64,000 bases of DNA from Viscum album (taxonomy: Eukaryota > Streptophyta > Magnoliopsida > Santalales > Viscaceae). The position numbers and the translations under genes are program-made. The stretch lies in contig OY728163.1 of NCBI GenBank assembly GCA_963277665.1, positions 1,902,104,644-1,902,168,643 on the forward strand. Reading direction: 5' to 3'. Below the pieces are notes generated by a model. It did not search any database. It was given only the letters and a program-made list of their open reading frames with translations, and had not been told where the DNA came from. Of the stretch, positions 46,020 to 54,545 are shown piece by piece (position 1 is the stretch's first letter; each line of letters starts with the position of its first letter).

Positions 46020-48239
46020 GGTCATATATTTTATTACAATTATTAATTTTTATTTTGATGATTTGAAAATTTAAAAATTTAGTTGTTTCAATTCATGTAA
46101 ATAATTCTATAAATCTAAATATTGAAATATGTTCCTCCTCTTTCGTTTCTCATTAACCTTACAGAAATGATTTTTCCATTTAATTTTGATTAATATAAAT
46201 CTAGAAGATCACATATGGAGGTGCCAAAGGCTCATATCTATACAACACCAGAACACATGTTGTGTATTCAGCAGTACATTCCATGTAATAAATGATCAAT
46301 GCATCTAGACTGGTACACCGAAGCAAGCCATGTGATTGGAGTTTTTCTAATTCTTAATGACTTTGTGTGTTAACTGGGAATTGGTTGAACACAATTTCTA
46401 GATTACACGTCATGTGGCCAACTGAAAACAACATGTAGTCTCATCTATTTAGGTTTTTACCATGTACCTCATACATGTATTTCCCAGCTAGAGACTGTGT
46501 AATGCATAAAATACACAGCATGGGGCCCACTAGACCCGCTATATACTCTGATGCTTTTCGAAGTACATCTACACGCTGTATCTCTGGGCATGTAATTTGG
46601 ATGGATGGTGAATGATAGTACATGCCATATAGTTGGAACTACATGTCTTGTACTCATCCAAATTATGAATATGTATTAAAAATTATTATTATTTTATATA
46701 AACACTTGTTACATGTACCATGGTGCGGGAGTAAAGCTTTGGAACAACAAGTGATAGGTGTTTTATATATATGTGCTTAATTTAACATCTATGTAATGTT
46801 AATTTCTACTCACTGGGTAATTATGAATCAAAATTCACTAGGTGAACTCCAAGGAACATGTTACGTACAATGATAATATTAAATGAATTTATTTGTTTAA
46901 AATTATGATTGATGAGAATCATAAGGAAATTCAGAAAAGGGTTTAAGATTAAAGTATTGATTAATTAAATATGATAACTAATCGATTCGTGTTGGATTTA
47001 TCTTAAACATGAATGATTAATGAATTTAATTCTAGGTTTATTTACGTGTAAATATCTGTTCTTGTATGTGTGATCATGATCTAGACCATGACCATTGTAT
47101 GTGGATGGTTTCTTTTAATTAATTTATTTAAATTAAATTTTTTTTTTCTGTGAGACTTCTCTTTATTGATATCTAGGGTTGGTGTTCCCAAGGTTTATTT
47201 TAGGTAAAACCCCATTTTCACCCTCAACTATGTATAGGATAAACAAATATATATTGGATAGAGCTCACAAGCTAGTGGAGGTGGATCAAGTTTGGAGCCA
47301 AGTCCAAACCAATCTAAGGAGATACAAAGGTGGATAGGTGGATAGTTGTAAACATGAAACCAAAAGGTTCAAGGTGTTTTCTCCCCTAGGTATTGGGTTA
47401 TTTTATCAACTTCTTGATAAACCAAACAATTGAACAAGATATTGAACATTCCATTTATTTTAGTTTTGTTTGTTCTATGGTTTTTTTATTGTGGGTGTGT
47501 TGTCAGGATCACAAAATTAATTACTTAAACGAGTATGAAAGAGGGGATGAAAATAAGACTATCCTATGTGTAAATATTATCATAGACATGGTTAATCACT
47601 TAAGTATATCCCAATTAATATTAAAAATCATGTATGAAAGATAATAAAATGGAAATTAACATATAAGGATGAAATCCATCAAGGAAATATTTTGTAGGTA
47701 TAGCCTTCCATAATCTCGGTTAAAATCAAACCATAGTTCAAAGTGCTAGACCAACACTAGTTATGGTGATTTCTATTATCAAGGAATTCTCATTCGAGGA
47801 TTTGGGTTGACTGGACTTGGTTCAAATAAAGGGTATACTTTCACAGCAAGTCTTAGTGTGGAAGAGAGGAAAAGTTTGAGGAAATAAAAAATAAAATGAT
47901 TTCTATAATGGGGATTCCATTGAGTTGATCAAGGAGCAGCGAGTTAATGTAGTTGGAATTTGGAATGACTACTAAAAACATTTAAAATTACTTGATCAAC
48001 CCTAGTTGGGGTAATGTGAAAGTAAATATAGATCCTTTCCACTAGAATATTCAGGATAGATAATATTCTAATGTAAATGGTGAGGGCTATTGGATTTCGA
48101 TAAAATATTGGAAGACTAATAAGTATTAATTTATTTATTTTCTCAGTTTTATCAGGATAAAGTAAAAAATATTTTCTCATCTTAATTTTTAGAATCAAAA
48201 AGAAAAACTACATAAAAAATATCATTTTTAACCAAAATG
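46020..48239 (+). other. Long copia leader of unknown content
   Basis: About 2.2 kb between primer site and gag start. I see no coding motif. The short frames at 46441-46657 (minus), 47393-47644 (plus) and 47944-48198 (minus) have no recognised relatives. It may contain a further unrecognised insertion. Confidence 0.5.
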
Positions 48240-48606
48240 GATAAGGAAAAACTTCTCACCAGCACCAATTTCCTAGAGTGGAAGATGCGTTTACGCATCA
48301 TCCTTCTCTATGAGAGGAAACTATATGTGCTTAAGAAGCATGATACAGTTTCACCTAGAAATGAGGTAAGTGTTGAGTAAATATCTCTCTATATGAAACA
48401 TTTGGATGATTCCATAAATGTCCAATGTTTCATGCTATAGGCCATGTCTAATGAGATCTTAATGTAGCATGAAAACATGGATTCCTATAGCATGATGTCT
48501 CACCTTAAGGATCTCTATCAAGATAAGGTTTGATAGAAGAGATATGAGATCTCCAAATCATTGTTCACAAATACACTTGGATAGTCTACTTCAACTAGGA
48601 CTCATG
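48240..48606 (+). pseudogene. Copia gag, 5' part
   Basis: ATG at 48240, then MDKEKLLTSTNFLEWKMRLR followed by IILLYERKLYVL, the start of a copia Gag (L-G-NF-EW---LRI-L---R--YVL). Stop at about 48378; further Gag segments (QAMSNEIL, SYSMMSHLKDLY, EISKSLFTNTLG, STSTRTHV) follow in shifting frames up to the insertion. Continues at 57999. Confidence 0.85.
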
Positions 48607-48611
48607 TAGTC
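48607..48611 (+). other. Target-site duplication TAGTC, left
   Basis: Perfect match to 57994-57998 on the other side of the inserted element. Confidence 0.95.
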
Positions 48612-49510
48612 TGAAGTGCATTGTGTTGCATTTGTTGTCAATGAGGCATGAAGTTGTCTTGGAATGAATGGATGTCAAGGAGTCAAGATGTGAATGTCAA
48701 AGGATGTGATGGTGATGGTGATGAAGGAGAATGGTCATGGTACTAAGATGCATGTCACTTAGGAGATTCACTAAGTGGTATTGGAAATTGTGGTTGAAAC
48801 ATTCTCCATGAACATCTGACGATTGTTGAGCTGTTCTTAAAGTTCAAAGAACTTGTATCCTGATGATACAATGTCACAACATTGATTGAAGACCATGCAT
48901 TGTCTTCACAATGCATGAGGAGTTGAAAGGAGTTCCATCCACAACTACTAAGTGGATGATGTGCATTAATGAAGTCCATGCACTATCACTTAGTGCATGT
49001 GAATTGAAAAAGTTCCAATTGATCTCTGATTAGATCAATGAAGCACTTTGAAGAATTTAAGTGATTCAGGAGTTCGGTTGAAGAAGAAGAACCTTCAAGA
49101 AAGTCCCTCCTAAGTATTGAACACATATGGAAGAGGAGATGAAGAAGATTAAGAAGAAACCGTTTGAAATTCCATTCCTATGTGATGAATACATGTTGAA
49201 GATAATGGAGGAATTTCAAATGAAGAAGAAGAAGAGAAGAAATGGAGAAGAGGAAGAAAGGCTTGAAGTGGCTTGGCATTCGGTACTTGATATGGCATGA
49301 TTTCATGGAGGACTTTGTTTTTTACAAAGTCTTATTCAAGACTTAGCCAAAAAATTGGCCAACCCGTGGACACCTTGAGGGTTCAACCCCAAGGCACATG
49401 TGGGCCTAAGGCGCCACGCCCAAGGGGGAACCCGTGGGGCGAGCCTAGGGCGGCAGGACACACCCAAGACACCACAGAGGTGCTGGGGCACGCCCGGAGG
49501 AGCGCATGGT

Positions 49511-49590
49511 GGGCGCATAGCGCGCCCGTGTGTGCATAGTGGGCGCTAGGAGCGCGCCCGCAGGGAGCAGAGTGGGCGCAGAGCGCGCCC
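49511..49590. repeat. Three GGGCGC/GCGCCC stem-loops in 5' LTR
   Basis: Perfect 6-bp stems GGGCGC...GCGCCC at 49511-49527 (loop ATAGC), 49541-49559 (loop TAGGAGC) and 49574-49590 (loop AGAGC), about 30 bp apart. Confidence 0.85.
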
Positions 49591-50264
49591 GCAGGGAGAA
49601 CACGGTGCGGGGCGGCACCGTGGAGGGAGAGAATTCAATTGAGGGGGCTGGGGGAGAGGCATATTGATAAGCCGCGTGAAAACCACGAGAGGTTTTGATG
49701 TGGGACGCGCAATTTTCACCGGGAGCGAATCCTGGCCGTCCGAGCGATCTCGCGCTTGATCTGCACCGCACGATTCATCCGCGGCGAGGCGATTTGATCC
49801 AGGCTGTCCAAGGATAATTGATCGCCTGATCCAACGGTGAATAGCTTGTCTCCTCCCTCGAGCTCGAACGAAGCCTCCCGCTAGCCTCCGTCGAACCAGG
49901 AGCAACCCGAGAGATGTTTTCGAGCTCCCGACCACCTCTGATGAAACTGAAGGCTCCCTCGTGCTCGTCTGGCCAAACCGAACCCATTCATGTATAAAAA
50001 TATGCATGCATGCAACAAATGGAGATCTTCGAAGAACGGCCGAGGCAAGTAAAGCTGCCGAGGCCACGTGGTTGGTGGTTTGCATGGTTTGGACATTAGA
50101 CGAAGGTCGTGCATGCGTTCTAAGTCGCATGCACGTAAAGGAAAGAAAAAATGAGAACCTGCGGTGAAACAGGAAAGGAAAATAAAGATTTGGAAAATCT
50201 TGAACACCCGAAAATCTCGGGGATTCAAGTTATCTCTCCGCGGAAGGCAGAGGCTCTCCTCGCC

Positions 50265-50273
50265 TATAAAAGG
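50265..50273 (+). promoter_or_regulatory. TATA box of gag-only element, 5' LTR
   Basis: TATAAAAGG preceded by CTCTCCTCGCC. Identical box at 56199-56207. An alternative TATAAAAAT lies at about 49993. Confidence 0.6.
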
Positions 50274-50339
50274 ATAGCCCGAGGCTCTCAAAAATGCTGC
50301 TGATCTTTTGAAGAAAAACGAGAAGTCCCGTGAGAGCAC

Positions 50340-51130
50340 CTTTGCCTCGCGAAGAAGAGCCTGCGCGCACACTTGCGCGGCAGTACAGCCCGGAGCTCCC
50401 CTAGCTCTGTTTTGGTTTCTTTTGCGCACTCCTTGCGCGAAAGAGGTTGGAGAAGAACCATGCGCGCTATCCCTTTGCGCGGCAGGAAGAACCCGGGGCA
50501 GTAGCACTTGTGCGCCCCGTGGTTGAGGTGCCTTGCACCGAGGTCTCTTGTGGCCGTGTGTCATTGCACTTGCGCGGCTAAGCTACACCAGAGGACTTGC
50601 GTGCCTTTCCACTGCACCCTTGTGCGGTTGTTGAAGAAGAGAAGGCCACGGCTCATCAAGCACTTGCGCGCCTTCATATGGGCAGTAGGAGATTCAGGTG
50701 ATGAGAATTACACACCAAGTGTGTGTGTGCTAAAAGGAGAAAACACATAAGCCTACATGTGTGCAAAAAGAAAACAAAGAGGCAGTAGCCCTTGTGTGTA
50801 CAAAATGGAGAACCAAGTGTGTGCATAAGTGAAGTGCACACTTTGAAGAAGATTAAAAGAACAAGGAAGAACCCGAGACCTTGGCTTGGGTATGTGCAAG
50901 TGGGTGAAGTGAAGAGCACACCATTGTGTGTGTGTGTGTGCAACAAGGAAGACACCCTTTGGCACTTGTATGTGCAAATTGAAGAAGAGGCCGTAGCCCT
51001 TGGGGGTGTGCAAGAAGGAGAGGCCAATCTTGTGTTTGCAAATTGAACAAAGAAAATGTGTGTGCAAACAAAACAAGAAGTGGGCCGAACCTAGTGTGTG
51101 CACTAAGAAGTGTGTATACACATAGAAGAA
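50340..51130 (+). repeat. Degenerate TTGCGCGG / GTGTGC array in 5' LTR
   Basis: CACTTGCGCGGC-like motifs recur near 50361, 50421, 50471, 50504, 50565, 50595, 50618 and 50662. From 50710 they give way to AGTGTGTGC...AAG motifs at similar spacing up to 51120, including an (GT)n tract at 50924-50941. Confidence 0.6.
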
Positions 51131-52055
51131 GAAAAGGGAGGACTCACACTAGAGTATAACACACTTCTAAGTGTGTAACCAAATTGAATAAAGTGTGTGA
51201 AGTTCAAGGAGTTGGTGTGTGCTTAAAGTGTTACACCCTTTAAGGGTTTATTGCACCAAGAGAAGAAAGAGGGAAGTGCATGCATGAACGTGCACACGTG
51301 AACAAAGCTAAATCAGGCTGTGTGCATTTGAGGAGTCCAAGACAAAGAGTTCTTGAAGAATTAGAGATACCATGAACTTAGTGCATGAAGATGATTTGAT
51401 GTGAGACTGGACCAGACTGAAGTTAAAGACATCAGTTGTCTGAGCATTCAGTAGTTGAAGAGAGAAGCCAGGTCATCCTGAAGAAGGAGATAAAGCCTGA
51501 GCTAGACGAGAAGCCCTGATCAACCACAAGTGATCAGAAGAGAAGAGCAAGGCTAGCAACCTTTATCCCAGGCTGTTGAAGTTACTTGAAGAACTTAAAG
51601 TGAAGAAGAGCTACTCGTGTGACTCGAGGAGCCAGGAGAAGACCCTGTGGGACTCAGGGAGAAGAAGTCTTCAGTGGGATTCTGGAGCAGGCCAGTGGGA
51701 CTCTGGTAACACTGTGTGAAGCAGTATAAAGACCCTCCTGTGGGACTCAGGAGAGATACGGTGGGAAGCTGTATCGACCATTGTAATACTAACAGATTAT
51801 GATGGGAGTATCCATGCTGGGAGAGCATGGCAAGGATGTAGGCCTTTGGTGCCGAACCTTGTAAATCCTTGTGTCCTGTGCCTTTTCATTACTGCATTAT
51901 CCGGGAAAGGTTGAGAGATACAAGAAGAGTGGATCGAGGCTTTAACCAGCCATAGAGGTTTAATTGATAAAGAATCAATTAGTAAAAAGTTTTAAAGGAT
52001 CACTGATTCACCCCCTCCCCCTCTCAGTGATTCACACTGATCTGGGCACTTCAAT

Positions 52056-52067
52056 TGGTATCAGAGG
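52056..52067 (+). other. Primer binding site, tRNA-Met type
   Basis: TGGTATCAGAGG, 11 of 12 bases canonical, two bases after the LTR. Confidence 0.92.
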
Positions 52068-52100
52068 GAGGTTACCTCTAAAAGATCCAAGGGAGTCTTT

Positions 52101-52109
52101 ATGAAGTGA
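52101..52109 (+). other. Minimal upstream frame (ATG AAG TGA)
   Basis: A two-codon frame 30 bp before the gag start. It could reduce initiation at 52140 if transcripts include it; function is inferred. Confidence 0.35.
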
Positions 52110-52139
52110 ATATTTGAGGAAACGAGCGACCAGCCTTAA

Positions 52140-53057
52140 ATGGAGATATCTGCCAAGACTCAGAAAAATAGAAAGAAGAAACAGGCCAAGAAGATGAAGA
52201 AAGCCTGTCCTAGCTGTGATGAAGTTGAAACAATGAATGATCTTCAGAGTGCACTCAAATATCTTCATAAGACAGTTCCCATGGAAGTGGCAAAGTGTAT
52301 AGCTACAGGCATCCATGATCTTCATGAAGAAAAATCACAGTTAGAAGAAGAAGCCAATGCAATGGAAGATCAATTGGAAAAAAGGGTTGGCATATCCAAC
52401 ACTCTCAGAAAGCTAGTGAAAGCCAAAGATGTAACAATTTCCCTTTGCAATGAAATGTATGAAGACACTGATGAAGAATTGCAAAGAAGACTTTCTGAGA
52501 AAGAATTCTTTATGATAATAGTCAAAGATGTTGTCCATGCACTGGAAAAGAGGCAGAAAGTGTCAATGGTTGTCAGAGATGCTCAACTAGAAGACAAAGT
52601 CAAAAGGGTGAAGGAGCTTGACAACTCATTGATTGAATTAAAGAAGGTGCATGAAGACCAGATGAAACAACTGGTGGAGAATTGGGAAGGAAAGCTAAGA
52701 ACTGTTGAGGATGAGAAGAACTCCCTCAATATGAAATGCTTAGAACTAGAGGTGATATTGAAAAATCTGCAATCACCCAAAGCTGAAGCCTCCCAGTCAG
52801 CTGAAAGGAGAAATGTTGATACTCAAGTATGCATTGAGAAGGATGATTCTAAGAGAAAGACATCCTCTAATAAAAGTGCAACATCTTCTAGAAAGAAGGT
52901 ACCATCCATACCATCTTGTACTGATGCTTCTAAAAGTGTTTCTACTAAAAGTGCAGGATGGAAGAATAATTCCAAACAAATATGGATGAAGACAGTAAAG
53001 AAGCAATGCTCTCCTGAAACAACACAGCAAGTCAAGAAAAGTACCCAACAATCATAA
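52140..53057 (+). CDS. Gag-like protein, N-terminal coiled-coil part
   Basis: 305 residues from ATG at 52140, with an in-frame TAA directly before it, so this is the first possible start. Residues about 1-25 are very basic (KKKQAKKMKK). Residues about 60-240 are rich in E, K and L with heptad-like spacing and should form a long coiled coil. Residues about 245-305 are S/K/T-rich and probably disordered. It ends at TAA 53055-53057, but the same frame continues without another stop into the zinc-knuckle part, so the two are most simply one Gag of about 594 codons with one internal stop. A role in particle assembly is inferred from position, coiled coil and downstream knuckles; the N-terminal part does not match a Gag family I recognise. 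Confidence 0.7.
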   Translation: MEISAKTQKNRKKKQAKKMKKACPSCDEVETMNDLQSALKYLHKTVPMEVAKCIATGIHDLHEEKSQLEEEANAMEDQLEKRVGISNTLRKLVKAKDVTISLCNEMYEDTDEELQRRLSEKEFFMIIVKDVVHALEKRQKVSMVVRDAQLEDKVKRVKELDNSLIELKKVHEDQMKQLVENWEGKLRTVEDEKNSLNMKCLELEVILKNLQSPKAEASQSAERRNVDTQVCIEKDDSKRKTSSNKSATSSRKKVPSIPSCTDASKSVSTKSAGWKNNSKQIWMKTVKKQCSPETTQQVKKSTQQS

Positions 53058-53924
53058 GGACTGAAGAGGTCAAGATTTGTGGGTCAGTGTTGGTGTTGTA
53101 ACAAGTATGGGCATTGTGCAAAGTATTGTTGGTACAATCCACTGAATGCCAAAGCACAGAGGAAGCCCATGCCTAGGGGGAGCAAGCCAGAAGAAAAGAA
53201 GCAGCATCCACAGGTCCAGAGACATCTGTTTACTGCAAATAGATTTGGATTACTTGACAACATCTGGGATGATTGCAAAAGTGGTCAAAAAGATACATGT
53301 CAATCTCCAACTGTATCCAGAGCTCAAAAGAAGAAAAGATCACAGAACCTGGCTCAGAAAGAATCCTTGGGAAGCAAGCATAAGAAAGTGGAAGATGCTC
53401 CCAAGAAGATTATGAAAAAGAAAAAGAAGTCCTTGGAGTCTAAATCCAAGAAGGGTGATGCATCCAGAAGGACCACCAAGAAAACATGCTTCTACTGTGG
53501 AAAGAAAGGACATACCATGGATCTTTGTGAACAAGCCATGGAACTGAATAGAAGCAGATTGGACTCAAACAGACAATCAATCCAGAAGAAGCAGAAGGGA
53601 TTGGTTGAAAATAAGTTGCCTAAGAAAGGTGGCTTAACAGTATCAAAAGAACCATGTGGAACTTCCAGAACTGAGGCCACTCTTCCAAATGATTTACTTG
53701 TCATATGGCCACATCAGTTTCAACTTTCCAAAGATCTACAAAGAGCTGAAGATGAAGTTCTGGCAATTGCTAAGGAAAAAGGGAAGAAGAAGATTTCACA
53801 TGAAGATGTTTTGAGAACCACACCAGCACAATCATCAATGAAGATCAAATGTGCAAGTGTGAAGAATGGTGAAAATGGGACATCTCGATTGAGAGAATCT
53901 TCTCAACCTTGTTGTTCACATTGA
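53058..53924 (+). CDS. Gag-like protein, two-zinc-knuckle part
   Basis: In frame with 52140-53057 after its TAA. It reads GLKRSRFVGQ then CWCCNKYGHCAKYC, a CX2CX4HX4C knuckle, followed by an ANRFGLLDN segment, a long K-rich linker and a second knuckle CFYCGKKGHTMDLC near 53488-53530. Two knuckles in this order are typical of plant copia Gag, which binds the element's RNA. No ATG begins this part; a GTG at 53079 is not a likely plant start. Stop TGA at 53922. It needs readthrough of, or an ancestral sense codon at, 53055, or is translated only from unmutated relatives. Confidence 0.7.
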   Translation, partial: GLKRSRFVGQCWCCNKYGHCAKYCWYNPLNAKAQRKPMPRGSKPEEKKQHPQVQRHLFTANRFGLLDNIWDDCKSGQKDTCQSPTVSRAQKKKRSQNLAQKESLGSKHKKVEDAPKKIMKKKKKSLESKSKKGDASRRTTKKTCFYCGKKGHTMDLCEQAMELNRSRLDSNRQSIQKKQKGLVENKLPKKGGLTVSKEPCGTSRTEATLPNDLLVIWPHQFQLSKDLQRAEDEVLAIAKEKGKKKISHEDVLRTTPAQSSMKIKCASVKNGENGTSRLRESSQPCCSH

Positions 53925-54527
53925 TGAACCAAGGAGGTTCCATCTTATTCCCTTATACTCTTGGTATATACATGTGCTAACATTGCAGGGAATTGAAGAT
54001 GATGATCATTCTCATCTGGAGGATGGTTTGGACAGAATGGAGTGCACCCCTTGAGGGGGAGAAAATCTGAAGAAGATGATGTTCTGAGATTAATATCATC
54101 TTAAGAAAATGAATGAATGGGGGAGCTTTATCTTTTCACCTGAACTTTCTAATGTGTTTTGTGAAGTATGTGCAGGATTCAGCAATTCATTGAATATCTG
54201 AAAAAAAAATTCAACCCCTAAGCATGATCTCACATGTTTATAGTGAATGTGGACAACATTGAGTTCCTTGGTTATATCACTCTTGTTTTCTACACCGGGT
54301 TAGCCCAAGTAGACTTAGAGATGATTTACTAAAGGTTCTTTTCTAAAGAGAACATGTGACATCATCCCTCTCTTAGTACTTTTCAAGAAGATGCTATTCG
54401 AAGGGAGGAAGAGATATTTTTGGAAGAGAACCACACCACACCTTTGCATTTGATTGCCAATAAGGGGGAGAAAATATTGGCACACATATTGACCCATTCA
54501 TATGTGCTGAAGGAGTGTATTGACAAC
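53925..54527 (+). other. Non-coding tail with extra G-rich purine tracts
   Basis: No coding. Contains GAGGGGGAGAAAATC near 54053 and AAGGGGGAGAAAATATTGG near 54463, both close to the real purine tract. Confidence 0.6.
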
Positions 54528-54545
54528 AAATACAAAGGGGGAGAT
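54528..54545 (+). other. Polypurine tract of gag-only element
   Basis: AAATACAAAGGGGGAGAT lies directly before the 3' LTR. Confidence 0.9.

Larger units (their letters stand above)
48612..52053 (+). repeat. 5' LTR of gag-only element
   Basis: TGAAGTGCATTGTG at the start, CTGGGCACTTCA at the end. Layout: AT/GA-rich start with GAA-rich tracts (49070-49260), GC-rich block (49370-49620) holding three stem-loops, two TATA candidates (49993, 50265), a degenerate array built on TTGCGCGG then GTGTGC motifs (50340-51130), and GTGGGACTC repeats (51640-51760). Minus-strand open frames of 194 and 227 residues (49546-50130, 49881-50564) lie in the GC-rich part and have no recognised relatives. Confidence 0.95.

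Noticed and set aside
49297..49539. 80-residue plus-strand frame found in both LTRs of the gag-only element
   Set aside because: Low-complexity GC-rich translation, no start context or motif; kept only because the LTRs are young.
50674..51121. Minus-strand frames rich in H-T-H and F-L-C repeats
   Set aside because: They are translations of the GTGTGC repeat array, not a repeat protein.
53079..53924. Separate gene starting at GTG 53079
   Set aside because: The frame is continuous with the upstream Gag apart from one stop, and GTG is an improbable plant start.
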